DNA of 64,000 bases, taken from the NCBI GenBank assembly GCA_943333125.1, contig CALQSB010000008.1:20676-84675 (forward strand), given 5' to 3'. Shown one piece after another: positions 6,871 to 16,658 of this stretch; positions within the stretch are counted from its first letter, which is position 1, and every line of letters begins with the position of its first letter. The DNA is from Chitinophaga pinensis (GTDB lineage Bacteria; Bacteroidota; Bacteroidia; Chitinophagales; Chitinophagaceae). The translations under genes and the position numbers were made by a program. A model generated the notes under the pieces. The model saw only the letters and a list, made by a program, of their open reading frames with translations, ran no database searches and had not been told where the DNA came from.

Positions 6871-9800
6871 TTAAAATTGTAAAGTAATGTTAGCTCCAAA
6901 AATTCTTGTTGGAGGTGTGTTTCCTAAACCATTTACACCTTGTGCATTGCCTGTAGTGTTAGAGAATTCTGGATCAGTCCATTCGTTAGTTTTAGGCAAC
7001 CATGTTAATAGGTTTCTGCCTGAAATTGAGAAAGTCATTCCTTTAATTCCTTTATTTGAGAACAAAGAAGAAGGCATTGTGTAAGTAAGAGACAACTCTC
7101 TTAATTTAGCGAAAGCACCATTACATAAGTAATTTGAGTTAGCTGAAGTATTTCTAGACTGAGACCAGAAATTGTAACCACCACTCAAAGTATAAGTAGA
7201 AGTGTTTGGTGTATAAACAGCATTACCATTTGCATCAGTAGTTTGAATTACTGAGTTAGGGAAAACAAATGGCTGACGACCATTTTGACCTGATCTGTAA
7301 GAAATACCAGAGAAGTCCATACTAGAACCTAATCCATTGTAAATCTCATTTCCTGATCTGTAATCAGCAACTGCACTCAATGTGATGTTTTTGTATGTAA
7401 GTGTTATTGTTGCACCAAAGATATCAGAAGGTAAAGTTTGACCGAATTTTTTAACAACTGGATCAACCGTAGGATAACCTGTAGCAGCATCAACAATTAC
7501 ACGTCCAGAAGGATCACGTAAATAATCTGTCAATTTAAAAGTATAAGCAGACTCTCCTACTATTATGTAGTTGCCATTACCTATTCCTAATTCATTAACA
7601 CCATCAACAATTTTATTTACTTGGTTTGACTGATGTGTGTAGTTTAATTTAACGTCTGCAGAAAGAGCTCCGATTTTTACTAATGGAGTCAATTTCAAAT
7701 CAAACTCTAAACCTTTATTTGTAAAATCAGCTGCATTTAACAAAGCACTTGGATAACCAGTAGATGAAGAATACGCTACTGTAATAATCTGGTTGGTATT
7801 TGTTTGATTATAAATAGTAGTTTCAAAATTTATTTTATTCTTATTCAAACCGATTTCAAATCCAGCCTCATGATTAATTACAAACTCAGGCTGATAACTT
7901 GATTTTCTTAACACATTGTTAGAAGAGAACCCTAACAAGCTTCCGTAAGGGAATCCGTTAGTTTGAGAGTATGTATTCTCTAAGCTATATGGTCCAAGGT
8001 TTACGTTACCTGTTTTAGAAATAGCACCTCTTACTTTCAAATAAGAAATGATTTTGCTTTGTTTGATAGATTTGATGGCTTCACTTAAAACTAAAGAAGC
8101 ACTTGCTCCTGGATAGAAGAAGCTGGTATTGCTAAAGTCATAATTATATGGATTAGCCAATCTGCTATCTATATCATTACTTCCGGTAATCTCAGCAAAT
8201 GCCCAATTTTCGTATCCAACAGAAATCTTTCCGAAATATCTTTCAAGTCTAGTTTTTGAAGTTCCTTCTCCAACTCCAGGCTCTCCTTTACGAACTGCGA
8301 TATTGAACACCTGAGGAATACCCAAATTATCAGAACTCATAGAAAGGAATTTAGAACTGCTTTCACGGTAAGATTGACCAACAAGTCCATCAAACTTAAA
8401 TTTACCTACTTGCTTTCTGAATGTTGCGAATATCTCAGAGTTCAATCTGCTTGAGTAGCTAGATCCATCACCCAAAGCAGCTGGAATATTTGATTGAGCT
8501 GTTGCTTTTCCGCTTGCCTGAGCAAAAGCTGAGTAATTGTAAGCACCCTGAGTTTGCTTATAAGTTGAATTTGAATAAGTAACACCCAATCTGTAGGTCA
8601 AATTGATTAGCGGAGTTACTTTATAGTTTAATTCCATGTTGCCTAACACATCATCAGAACGACCTTTGTCTCTGAAATTATCTACACACCAATATGGATT
8701 GTAGTAATAATCATTGTAAAATCCATCAGGACTTGAAAAATAATCAGTCTTCCAATTTTTATAATTAGTAACATCAATTTGCATTGGAGTGTTAATCAAA
8801 TTCCAGTAAGGATTGTAATCTCTTCCGTTTCCAAAAGAACTACCTGCATTTACATCATAGTTACCCTGAGTGTATCTCATGCTATAAGACGCTTTGAATT
8901 TTGTTCCAAAGTCTTTATTAGCACTCATATTTGCAGAAATTCTTTTGTTTACATCTTTAGGCATAATCCCTTTTATATCTACATTCTGGAAACTCAAATA
9001 AAAATCACCAGTTGCGATAGAGAAATCAGTTTGGTTTGTTACCCCTGTATTCCAGAATTTTCTTTTTTCGTCAGGACGGGCAACATAAGAAAGTAAATTT
9101 TTCTCACCATTTGGACCTGTTCTTCCGATTTGTCTGATAGAACCATCGAATGCATCACCATAACCCTGATTCTCAATTGGGTCATAAACTCCATTATGAT
9201 TATCATCTTCAGATGAACCAGAACCGAATTGAGATTGGAAAAGAGGCATGAAAGCTACCTTCTCTAATTGTACAGTGTGGCTTAAAGTAACCATTGGTTT
9301 AGCTTTAGAACCTCTTTTTGTAGTAATTACGATTGCACCATTTACACCATCAGGACCATAAATAGCCGTAGATGAAGACGATTTCAATATGGTAACATCA
9401 GCAATATCATTTGGATTTATTGAACTGATGTAACCCAATGAAATGGGAACACCATCCAATACCAACATTGGCTGGTTGTTTCCAGTCAATGATCTGATAC
9501 CTCTTAAAGTAATTCTTGTATCGGCAAATACGCCGTTGTTTACAGTTTGGATATTCAAACCAGAAACTTTACCAGTCAAACCATTTTGAAGATTAATAAC
9601 TTTAGCCTGTGTTAATTCAGCAGCTTTTACTTTCGCTGTAGAGTAACCAAGCTCTTTCGCTTGTCTTTGCTGCCCCATTGAAGTAACCACAACAGGAGTT
9701 AACTCTTGTGTGTTTCTTACAAGATTTGCAATTACGATGTTTCCAGAAGGAGTAATGTCCTGGTCATCATAACCAACTGCAGATACAACTAGTTTAGATG

Positions 9801-9999
9801 AAGGCCCGGAAACTCTAATAGAAAAATTACCGTTAACATCAGTTTGAACGGCATTTTTTGTTCCTTTTTCCGTAACTGTTGCAAATTTTACGGCATCTCC
9901 TGGGATATCTCTCACTTGTCCAGAGAGTACCCGAGATTGTGCAGAAGCCAGCATTCCACTGAGCATCAACACTGCGAATAATGTTAAAATTCTTCTCAT
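6871..9999 (-). CDS. SusC/RagA-family TonB-linked outer-membrane transporter
   Basis: The product is 1042 residues, normal for the family. It has a signal peptide (MRRILTLFAVLMLSGMLASA), a carboxypeptidase-regulatory-like domain at about 24-95, a TonB-dependent plug at about 110-225 with the family hallmark DITLRGIRSL-type segment (here TRITLRGIRSLTGNNQPMLV) and IADVTILKSSSSTAIYG, then a 22-strand-type barrel ending in the C-terminal Phe (ANITLQF). It imports substrate captured by the SusD partner, using energy from TonB-ExbB-ExbD. It is first in a three-gene operon. No sigma/anti-sigma regulator pair is adjacent. Confidence 0.95.
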   Translation of the reverse strand: MRRILTLFAVLMLSGMLASAQSRVLSGQVRDIPGDAVKFATVTEKGTKNAVQTDVNGNFSIRVSGPSSKLVVSAVGYDDQDITPSGNIVIANLVRNTQELTPVVVTSMGQQRQAKELGYSTAKVKAAELTQAKVINLQNGLTGKVSGLNIQTVNNGVFADTRITLRGIRSLTGNNQPMLVLDGVPISLGYISSINPNDIADVTILKSSSSTAIYGPDGVNGAIVITTKRGSKAKPMVTLSHTVQLEKVAFMPLFQSQFGSGSSEDDNHNGVYDPIENQGYGDAFDGSIRQIGRTGPNGEKNLLSYVARPDEKRKFWNTGVTNQTDFSIATGDFYLSFQNVDIKGIMPKDVNKRISANMSANKDFGTKFKASYSMRYTQGNYDVNAGSSFGNGRDYNPYWNLINTPMQIDVTNYKNWKTDYFSSPDGFYNDYYYNPYWCVDNFRDKGRSDDVLGNMELNYKVTPLINLTYRLGVTYSNSTYKQTQGAYNYSAFAQASGKATAQSNIPAALGDGSSYSSRLNSEIFATFRKQVGKFKFDGLVGQSYRESSSKFLSMSSDNLGIPQVFNIAVRKGEPGVGEGTSKTRLERYFGKISVGYENWAFAEITGSNDIDSRLANPYNYDFSNTSFFYPGASASLVLSEAIKSIKQSKIISYLKVRGAISKTGNVNLGPYSLENTYSQTNGFPYGSLLGFSSNNVLRKSSYQPEFVINHEAGFEIGLNKNKINFETTIYNQTNTNQIITVAYSSSTGYPSALLNAADFTNKGLEFDLKLTPLVKIGALSADVKLNYTHQSNQVNKIVDGVNELGIGNGNYIIVGESAYTFKLTDYLRDPSGRVIVDAATGYPTVDPVVKKFGQTLPSDIFGATITLTYKNITLSAVADYRSGNEIYNGLGSSMDFSGISYRSGQNGRQPFVFPNSVIQTTDANGNAVYTPNTSTYTLSGGYNFWSQSRNTSANSNYLCNGAFAKLRELSLTYTMPSSLFSNKGIKGMTFSISGRNLLTWLPKTNEWTDPEFSNTTGNAQGVNGLGNTPPTRIFGANITLQF

Positions 10000-10144
10000 G
10001 TGCGGTTTATTATTTGTTTAATGAATGGTAAAAATAAGGATAATTTCAATACTGCAAAAAAAAGCTTAAAAAAAGCTTAAAATTTTCCTTACCGATTATT
10101 TAGACAAATAATTAACAATAAAAGTTGCACATGAATTAAATAAT

Positions 10145-12211
10145 TTAAAGCTGAAAAATCAACTGTGTTTTAATTTCTTCTTTAAATCCTCCCTGAATTT
10201 CATCATTTCCACTGCCAAAATTTTGATGATCAATACTATAAAGCCCTGACCACTTAAGCCAAACCGAAGTTTTTTTTCCAATCTTACAACTGAAATTAGC
10301 GCTAAATTTTACTCCTTTTCCATAAAATGCAGGAATAGAAAAACTATACAATAAATCACTTTCGTGAGCATATATTCTGCTCGAGTAGTCATACGTATCA
10401 AAAAGGAAAACCATTAAGTTTCCTGTATATGATTTTAGCTGTGGTTTATAGTAAAAAGCTATATAAGTGAGGAACCCATCACTTGCGCCTCCTCCGGATT
10501 CATTACACCTCACTAATTCAAGTCTGTTTTTAACTGTTAATGAATTACTTACATTAAAATCGACCTGAAATCTGACGCTATTTTTGATATTTTGAGTGTG
10601 CTCTATTAAAGAAGGCAAATTCAAGTAATGACTTTCCCCTTCTTTATACGATCTAATACGGATATTAAGTGAAGTTTTCTTATTGAATTTATAAGTGCCC
10701 TGAACTAAATAATCACATCCACTCATTAAATTATTTTGTTGATATTTTAACCATGGAAACTTATAGAGGTCAACATAAGCATTGACTTGCCATAAATCAT
10801 TAGGTCTTAAAGAAACACCAGCATAAAATCCGTTTTCATTTGTTGGGCTAGTATTTTCTGTGAATGAATTTGCATAAAGGGAAATGTATTTTTTTGAAAT
10901 ATTGCGCTGCAGAAAACTTAAATCGATGTTTCGGGAAACGGATATCAATGCTCCGTTTACACAAGCCAGCCCTTGATTACCGGAAAAAGCTATCTCTCCA
11001 AAAAAATGAGCATTATTTTTTGTAAAGGAATAATCTGCGCTAAAACAGGATAGCTGCTTTCCGTTGAACGTATAAAGATTATAAGGCTGATTATTTTTAA
11101 TCAATGGTAAATTGAAAAAGTAATGAACAGAATTAAGTCCTATAGAACCATTGTTTGAATTAAAAACCAGTCTTCCTCCAAATAAAAGTTCTTTTAAGGC
11201 GCCTTTGCTTTCTATTTCACTTTGGGTACGATGCAAACCCGCTGAAATTATAGAAGAAATGAACTGTTCCTCATTAATCAGCGTATCATAATTAAGATTC
11301 GCATCATTTTTTTTGTATGACCCAAAAAGGGTGAGTTCATAATTTTTGAAGGCAAGTGTAAATCCAATGCCGCGATGAAAATTATTCTCCCCAAAAGAAT
11401 GATACGGCTTCAGTGTGGCGGCTTGCCGTTTTATGGAAAGCACATCCGCACCTTTCTTAAAGCCAAGCGACTGCCATTGAATTAACCCCTGCCCCATATT
11501 AATTACAAAATCTCCCAATACCAGACTTCTTAATAGCCCTTTTCTTTTGTAAGCCAGAAAAGCGGAGTAAAAATCGAATCCTTTAAATTTATTTCTTCTG
11601 TAAAAAGACTCACCAGGATCTTTGTCCCCTGTAATTCCAATTGAAATATTTTTTTGTGAAGTAAAATTATATTTAAAAGAAACTCCCTGAGAAGAACCTT
11701 CAAAAGCCTTTGTATTACTAATGCCATTCAAATGATACCCATCTGAAAATGGCAAGGCCTGTGTCAATCTTAATAAAATATTGTTTTTAGTTTGCGTAAA
11801 GTTTTCACGGATAAAATCTTCTGCATTATTTTTAATATTCACAGTAACGTATGGACGAATTTTATTTATGATTGAAACATCCCAATCGGATATAGATTGT
11901 AATTCATAAATGCAACTTAACGGACCTAATAATTTTTTATACGAATTTAAATTTTCGAGTTGCAATGCCGACAATAATCCAAGTTCTTCCAGCTTTTTAA
12001 TTTCCGCTGTATTTACTTCAACCGGATGTTTTTTGCAGTATTCAATCTCTTCCAAAAAAGCATCTTCATTAAACTCATTTTGATCAGAAGACATTACCGC
12101 ATTTTCAATCATTTGATCCTGATTTCCCTGACCTGACTCGATTTTTGCCTGACAAAAACTAAATATAGAAAGATGAATGAACAAGAAAAGCAAACTGTGT
12201 TTTTTGATCAT
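10145..12211 (-). CDS. Secreted helix-hairpin-helix plus predicted beta-barrel protein
   Basis: This 688-residue protein has a signal peptide (MIKKHSLLFLFIHLSIFSFCQA). Residues about 45-115 form a helical region resembling tandem helix-hairpin-helix units (VEVNTAEIKKLEELGLLSALQ, IYELQSISDWDVSIINKI), as in ComEA-like proteins. The remaining ~550 residues alternate polar and aromatic residues like outer-membrane beta-strands and end in the hydrophobic LIFQL. Annotation pipelines usually call such Bacteroidota proteins 'helix-hairpin-helix domain-containing protein', and their function is not established. Its ATG lies one base after the stop codon of the upstream outer-membrane gene, so translation is probably coupled. 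Confidence 0.75.
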   Translation of the reverse strand: MIKKHSLLFLFIHLSIFSFCQAKIESGQGNQDQMIENAVMSSDQNEFNEDAFLEEIEYCKKHPVEVNTAEIKKLEELGLLSALQLENLNSYKKLLGPLSCIYELQSISDWDVSIINKIRPYVTVNIKNNAEDFIRENFTQTKNNILLRLTQALPFSDGYHLNGISNTKAFEGSSQGVSFKYNFTSQKNISIGITGDKDPGESFYRRNKFKGFDFYSAFLAYKRKGLLRSLVLGDFVINMGQGLIQWQSLGFKKGADVLSIKRQAATLKPYHSFGENNFHRGIGFTLAFKNYELTLFGSYKKNDANLNYDTLINEEQFISSIISAGLHRTQSEIESKGALKELLFGGRLVFNSNNGSIGLNSVHYFFNLPLIKNNQPYNLYTFNGKQLSCFSADYSFTKNNAHFFGEIAFSGNQGLACVNGALISVSRNIDLSFLQRNISKKYISLYANSFTENTSPTNENGFYAGVSLRPNDLWQVNAYVDLYKFPWLKYQQNNLMSGCDYLVQGTYKFNKKTSLNIRIRSYKEGESHYLNLPSLIEHTQNIKNSVRFQVDFNVSNSLTVKNRLELVRCNESGGGASDGFLTYIAFYYKPQLKSYTGNLMVFLFDTYDYSSRIYAHESDLLYSFSIPAFYGKGVKFSANFSCKIGKKTSVWLKWSGLYSIDHQNFGSGNDEIQGGFKEEIKTQLIFQL

Positions 12212-12212
12212 A

Positions 12213-13037
12213 TTACAGTATTTGATTTGAACAAATTATTACTCCTGCGCTATAGCCTAATTGAGGGTGACGAGCACATACAAATTGAAAATGTATTTTT
12301 TTCTGAAACCATTCTATTCCAATTGCATTACTCATCTGAATTGCTGATACTGTATATTTTATTGAAATCTTTTTTTTAAGCTGGTATTTCAAAAGGGTAA
12401 CCAGATTTATTTTAAAGTTTTCTTCTTTAACAAAATCAACTCCAATAAAAAATTGATCAGAAATATCATATCCTAAACCCCATTTACAGCGATAAGGAAT
12501 ATTAACTTCAGGCTTTCTGGCTTTTAATAAAAAAACAGCGCAGGCATTATCAATTTGTAAACCAAGATTTACTTTTGAAGAAAGATGAAAAACAAATCCT
12601 GCATCTGCACTTAGAAAATTATTGCTTTCATATCCGCTAAAATGTTCAATAAAATAATTGAACCTTAAACCTATATCCATTTTCACTCCCAGTGATTTCG
12701 ATATACCGAGAGAGATCAAAGTCTGATTAAACCAATCATTGCCACTAAAATTTAAACCTGCAGTTACGTAATTTCGAAAAACAGGCAGCCCTCCAAACAG
12801 AATGACATTATTAATACCTTCGAAAATGTATTTTCGCTCACTAAAAACCCCATAAATAGGCTTTTCCAATTTTGCAGCAAGCGCCTGATTGCCTATAAAA
12901 GATGACGATTGGACTATATTATGACTTTCTGTAGACATCATCAGTAGTGTATTGTCTGATGCACCAGATCCTAATTGTGCGAAACAATCAAAATATAAAT
13001 TCAAAATAATAACGGATAAAATGAAGGTTGTTTTCAA
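12213..13037 (-). CDS. Hypothetical outer-membrane beta-barrel protein (PorP/SprF-like size)
   Basis: The product is about 274 residues with a signal peptide (KTTFILSVIILNLYFDCFAQ) and a series of amphipathic strands. Its size and pattern recall PorP/SprF-like membrane proteins, but no diagnostic motif is seen. There is no ATG before the signal peptide. The ORF track uses a TTG at 13043, while a second TTG at 13037 (TTG-AAA-ACA) gives a more typical MKTT start and lies close behind a TATAAATTTTG promoter-like stretch. It is followed after one base by the HhH/beta-barrel gene, so the two products probably act together at the outer membrane. Confidence 0.65.
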   Translation of the reverse strand: MKTTFILSVIILNLYFDCFAQLGSGASDNTLLMMSTESHNIVQSSSFIGNQALAAKLEKPIYGVFSERKYIFEGINNVILFGGLPVFRNYVTAGLNFSGNDWFNQTLISLGISKSLGVKMDIGLRFNYFIEHFSGYESNNFLSADAGFVFHLSSKVNLGLQIDNACAVFLLKARKPEVNIPYRCKWGLGYDISDQFFIGVDFVKEENFKINLVTLLKYQLKKKISIKYTVSAIQMSNAIGIEWFQKKIHFQFVCARHPQLGYSAGVIICSNQIL

Positions 13038-13172
13038 GGGCAAAATTTATACTACAAAATAAATCTTCAATAACGAACACATCAAAGTGATTCCCTCCGC
13101 AAAAAAATGTTTTTTTCCAATAAAAATCCGGTTGAATAATTCAGAAAAATAAAATAATCGCTTATAGTTAAG

Positions 13173-13180
13173 TAATTTTG
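13173..13180 (+). promoter_or_regulatory. -7 promoter box of folD (TAATTTTG), four bases before ATG
   Basis: TAATTTTG is an exact TAnnTTTG match, separated from the folD ATG by only TTTT. With the usual box-to-start distance in Bacteroidota, transcription would begin at or next to the A of the ATG, giving a leaderless mRNA. Confidence 0.55.
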
Positions 13181-13184
13181 TTTT

Positions 13185-14063
13185 ATGGAAATTCTAGATG
13201 GAAAAATTGCCTCGCAAAGCGTAAAGGAAATACTGAAGTTAGCCATACAGGAACTGATCACCAGCAACAGACGCGCGCCACATCTGGCTGCAATTCTTGT
13301 AGGTAAAAACGGAGCCAGCGAAACCTATGTAGCCAGTAAAATAAAAAACTGCGAAGAAACAGGGTTCAAAAGCACGTTATTGAGATTGGATGAGAATATT
13401 TCAGAAAACGAATTAATTGAATCTATAACTAAAATGAATACCGATGCCGATATCGACGGAATTCTGATTCAACTTCCTTTGCCCAAACATATAGATGAGA
13501 ACAAAATCCTAAATACTGTTGACCCTTCAAAAGATGTAGATGGATTTAGTCCGGTAAGTATTGGAAAAATGGTTTTAGGACTGCCTACTTTTATTCCGGC
13601 AACACCATATGGAATTATGCTGATGCTTGAGCATTACAAAATTGATACAAAAGGAAAACATGCAGTTGTACTGGGAAGGAGCAATATCGTTGGGCGTCCG
13701 ATAAGCATTCTATTAAATCAAAACAATGCATTTGGAGACTGCACTGTAACGGTATGTCATAGCCGAACAAAAAACATGAAAGATATTTGTCTGCAGGCCG
13801 ATATCATTATAGCTGCAATTGGCAAGCCTGGTTTTCTTACTGCCGACATGGTAAAAGAGAATGCTGTTGTAGTTGATGTTGGCATAACCAGAATTGCAGA
13901 CGATACTAAGAAATCCGGCTTTGCTATAAGAGGAGATGTTGATTTTATAAACGTGGCGCCTAAATGCAGTTTTATATCTCCTGTTCCTGGAGGCGTTGGA
14001 CTAATGACCATTGCTGCTTTATTGAAAAACACTTTTAATGCTTACCAGCTAAGAAATAAATAA
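13185..14063 (+). CDS. folD: Bifunctional methylenetetrahydrofolate dehydrogenase/cyclohydrolase FolD
   Basis: Interconverts 5,10-methylene-, methenyl- and 10-formyl-tetrahydrofolate in the cytoplasm, supplying formyl groups to purine synthesis and to Fmt, also encoded in this window. At 292 residues it is of normal length. The catalytic YVASKIKNCEETGF segment (Tyr and Lys, about residues 47-51), the folate motif ILIQLPLPKHID and the C-terminal SPVPGGVGLMT are all present, with the NADP-binding VLGRSNIVGRP around 162. It is the first gene of a plus-strand run, and its stop codon overlaps the queE start codon (TAATG). Confidence 0.97.
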   Translation: MEILDGKIASQSVKEILKLAIQELITSNRRAPHLAAILVGKNGASETYVASKIKNCEETGFKSTLLRLDENISENELIESITKMNTDADIDGILIQLPLPKHIDENKILNTVDPSKDVDGFSPVSIGKMVLGLPTFIPATPYGIMLMLEHYKIDTKGKHAVVLGRSNIVGRPISILLNQNNAFGDCTVTVCHSRTKNMKDICLQADIIIAAIGKPGFLTADMVKENAVVVDVGITRIADDTKKSGFAIRGDVDFINVAPKCSFISPVPGGVGLMTIAALLKNTFNAYQLRNK

Positions 14064-14686
14064 TGACAGACGTTTTAGATTACAATATTGAGTATCCAGT
14101 GATGGAACATTTCTACACCATTCAGGGCGAAGGTTTTCATCAGGGAAGAGCAGCTTATTTCGTAAGGCTTGGCGGTTGTGACGTAGGCTGTGTATGGTGT
14201 GACGTAAAAGACAGCTGGGATGCCGATGCACATCCTAAAATGAGCATTGGGGAAATTATTAAAAATATTAAACAGCAAACCGATTCGGGCCTGGTGGTGA
14301 TTACTGGCGGGGAGCCACTCATGCACAATTTAACAGCCTTAACCAAGGCCATTCAAGATGCAGGATATCAAACCAATATTGAAACTTCCGGAGCACACCA
14401 ATTAACTGGAGCATGGGATTGGATTTGCCTCTCTCCAAAAAAATTCAAAATACCTCAAGAGAAAATACTGCCTTTTGTTAATGAATTAAAGGTGGTTATT
14501 TTTAATAAAACGGATTTTGAATGGGCCGAAAATTATGCCGCTAAAGTTGATCCTTTATGCAAACTTTATCTGCAACCAGAATGGGATAAATCCGCAGCAA
14601 TAACTCCACTTATTATTGAATATGTTAAGCGAAATCCAAAATGGGAAATCTCACTACAGATTCATAAGTATATCAATGTACCTTAG
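14063..14686 (+). CDS. queE: 7-carboxy-7-deazaguanine synthase QueE
   Basis: Radical SAM enzyme that contracts 6-carboxytetrahydropterin to 7-carboxy-7-deazaguanine on the way to preQ0 and queuosine. The CX3CX2C cluster motif is visible as CDVGCVWC (about residues 36-43), together with VVITGGEPLMHN. The 207-residue length fits the family, and the N-terminal EYPVMEHFYTIQGEGFHQGR is typical. Its ATG overlaps the folD stop codon by one base, indicating translational coupling. No other queuosine gene is in the window. Confidence 0.95.
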   Translation: MTDVLDYNIEYPVMEHFYTIQGEGFHQGRAAYFVRLGGCDVGCVWCDVKDSWDADAHPKMSIGEIIKNIKQQTDSGLVVITGGEPLMHNLTALTKAIQDAGYQTNIETSGAHQLTGAWDWICLSPKKFKIPQEKILPFVNELKVVIFNKTDFEWAENYAAKVDPLCKLYLQPEWDKSAAITPLIIEYVKRNPKWEISLQIHKYINVP

Positions 14687-14703
14687 CCAACAAAAAATCC
14701 AAT

Positions 14704-16635
14704 ATGAAATTTAAAAATAAAATTTATACAATACTGCTTTTTGTCTTTTCAATATTGAGTGTTCATCTTACGGAAGCACAATGGTACAACCCCGAAAAAG
14801 TGAATAAAAAAGCTTTTAAAGTATACGAGATGGCTTATGACTTTGCCGTCAACGGAGCCTATCAAAAATCTCTGGAAAAACTCGATGAAGCATTGAAGAT
14901 AGAACCCCGGTATGTTGAGGTTTATTTATCCCGTGCCGGCATTTTTGCAGACATGAAAAACTATGCAGCTTCTGTTGCGGATTTCGAAAAAGCTTTTTCT
15001 CTAGATAGCGTTTTTTCCAACTCTTATCTTCTTCCTTTTTCTATTTCATTGGCAGGTATTGGTGAATTTGAAAAAGCCCTGGATAAAGTAAATGCTTTTT
15101 TAAAAATAGAAAAACTCAATCCGCAGAGCATAAAATCTGCCAACTACCGAAAAGGCACATACGAATTCGCAATAGCCTATAAAACCAATCATCCTTTAGG
15201 CAATTATAATTTTGAACCAAAAAATCTTGGCGATGGCATCAACTCAAATTATTTGGAGTATTATCCATCACTGACTATTGACGGAAAGAAAATGATTTTT
15301 ACAAGAAGGGTTAATAACGATGAGGATTTTTATGAGAGCGAATTTATTGATGGTAAATGGAATAAGGCCACTTCGGCAAAAGGCAAATTAAATACTACTT
15401 TAAACGAAGGCGCCCAGGCCATTTCTCAGGATGGGCAATGGCTGATTTTTACCGGCTGTAATTATCCCGAGGGCCAGGGCAGCTGCGATTTATATATCTC
15501 TTTTAAAACAAAAAATGGCGGGTGGACCGAAGCCGAAAACCTTGGACCCATTATCAATACAGACTTATGGGAATCCGCGCCCAGTTTATCGCCAGATAAA
15601 AAAGATCTTTATTTTTCAAGCAACCGTTTTAATGGTTATGGGGGCAAAGATATTTGGGTTACTCACCGTCAAACTAATGGCAAGTGGACAGTACCCGAAA
15701 ATCTCGGACCAACCATTAATACTTCTGCAGACGAGACTTGTCCATTTATTCATGCCGACAATCAAACCCTTTATTTTAACAGCAACGGATTGCCCGGATA
15801 TGGAATGGCTGATCTTTTTTTATCCAGAAAAAATAATGAAAACAAATGGACGACTCCGATAAATCTTGGCTATCCTATAAACACAATTGATGACGAAGGT
15901 TCATTAACTGTAGCATCAGATGGAAAGACTTCTTATTATGCTAGTGACCGGAAAAACAATAATGCAGGTCTTGATATTTATAGTTTTGAATTAAGAAACG
16001 AAATAAGCTCTTCAAAAACATTATGGCTCACAGGTAGTGTCTATGATAAGAAAACAAATGCAGGCCTCCCCTCTACTGTAACTCTTACAGAAATAAACAG
16101 CAACAAGGCTCCTACAGAAATACAAACTGATGAAGATGGGAATTTCCTGGTTACATTGCCTGTTGAAAAAGATTATGCTTTAAATGTGAACCGTAAAGGC
16201 TACTTATTTTATTCAGATAATTTTTCACTGATAAAAAATACAGTAGATAGTTTTTTTACTTTAAAAATACCCTTGCAGCCTATTGAAGCCGGAGCCACTG
16301 TTGTATTGAAGAATATTTTTTATGGCAACAACGAATCAAAATTAAAACCAGAATCAGAATCAGAATTAGCAAAAATCATTTCATTGCTTAATGAAAATCC
16401 TGGCATGAAAGTTCAAATCAGTGGACATACCGATAATATTGGAAAAAAAGAAGACAACCAGACATTAAGTTTAAACAGGGCAAAAGCTGTAGTTGCATTT
16501 CTCATCTCTAAAGGCATCAACCCTACCCAACTTTCCGCAAAAGGATTTGGAGACACAAAGCCATTGTCATCCAATGATACCGAACAAGGGAAAAGCCTCA
16601 ACAGAAGAACGGAAATTAACGTTGTTTCAAACTAA
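14704..16635 (+). CDS. TPR-PD40-OmpA family protein, PorE-like T9SS component
   Basis: The 643-residue product has a signal peptide ending near LTEAQ (residue 25), TPR-like helices at about 35-130, four or so WD40-like/PD40 beta-propeller repeats at about 170-430 (for example LYFSSNRFNGYGGKDIWV), a carboxypeptidase-regulatory-like domain at about 445-525, and an OmpA peptidoglycan-binding domain at about 535-640 (GHTDNIG, LNRRTEI). This order is that of PorE, a T9SS protein linking outer membrane and peptidoglycan. Many Bacteroidota encode paralogues of this layout, so PorE itself is likely but not proven. Unlike typical lipoprotein versions, I see no lipobox Cys. It sits 17 bases after queE. 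Confidence 0.8.
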   Translation: MKFKNKIYTILLFVFSILSVHLTEAQWYNPEKVNKKAFKVYEMAYDFAVNGAYQKSLEKLDEALKIEPRYVEVYLSRAGIFADMKNYAASVADFEKAFSLDSVFSNSYLLPFSISLAGIGEFEKALDKVNAFLKIEKLNPQSIKSANYRKGTYEFAIAYKTNHPLGNYNFEPKNLGDGINSNYLEYYPSLTIDGKKMIFTRRVNNDEDFYESEFIDGKWNKATSAKGKLNTTLNEGAQAISQDGQWLIFTGCNYPEGQGSCDLYISFKTKNGGWTEAENLGPIINTDLWESAPSLSPDKKDLYFSSNRFNGYGGKDIWVTHRQTNGKWTVPENLGPTINTSADETCPFIHADNQTLYFNSNGLPGYGMADLFLSRKNNENKWTTPINLGYPINTIDDEGSLTVASDGKTSYYASDRKNNNAGLDIYSFELRNEISSSKTLWLTGSVYDKKTNAGLPSTVTLTEINSNKAPTEIQTDEDGNFLVTLPVEKDYALNVNRKGYLFYSDNFSLIKNTVDSFFTLKIPLQPIEAGATVVLKNIFYGNNESKLKPESESELAKIISLLNENPGMKVQISGHTDNIGKKEDNQTLSLNRAKAVVAFLISKGINPTQLSAKGFGDTKPLSSNDTEQGKSLNRRTEINVVSN

Positions 16636-16658
16636 ATGATTTCCTATCATTGTTTTCT

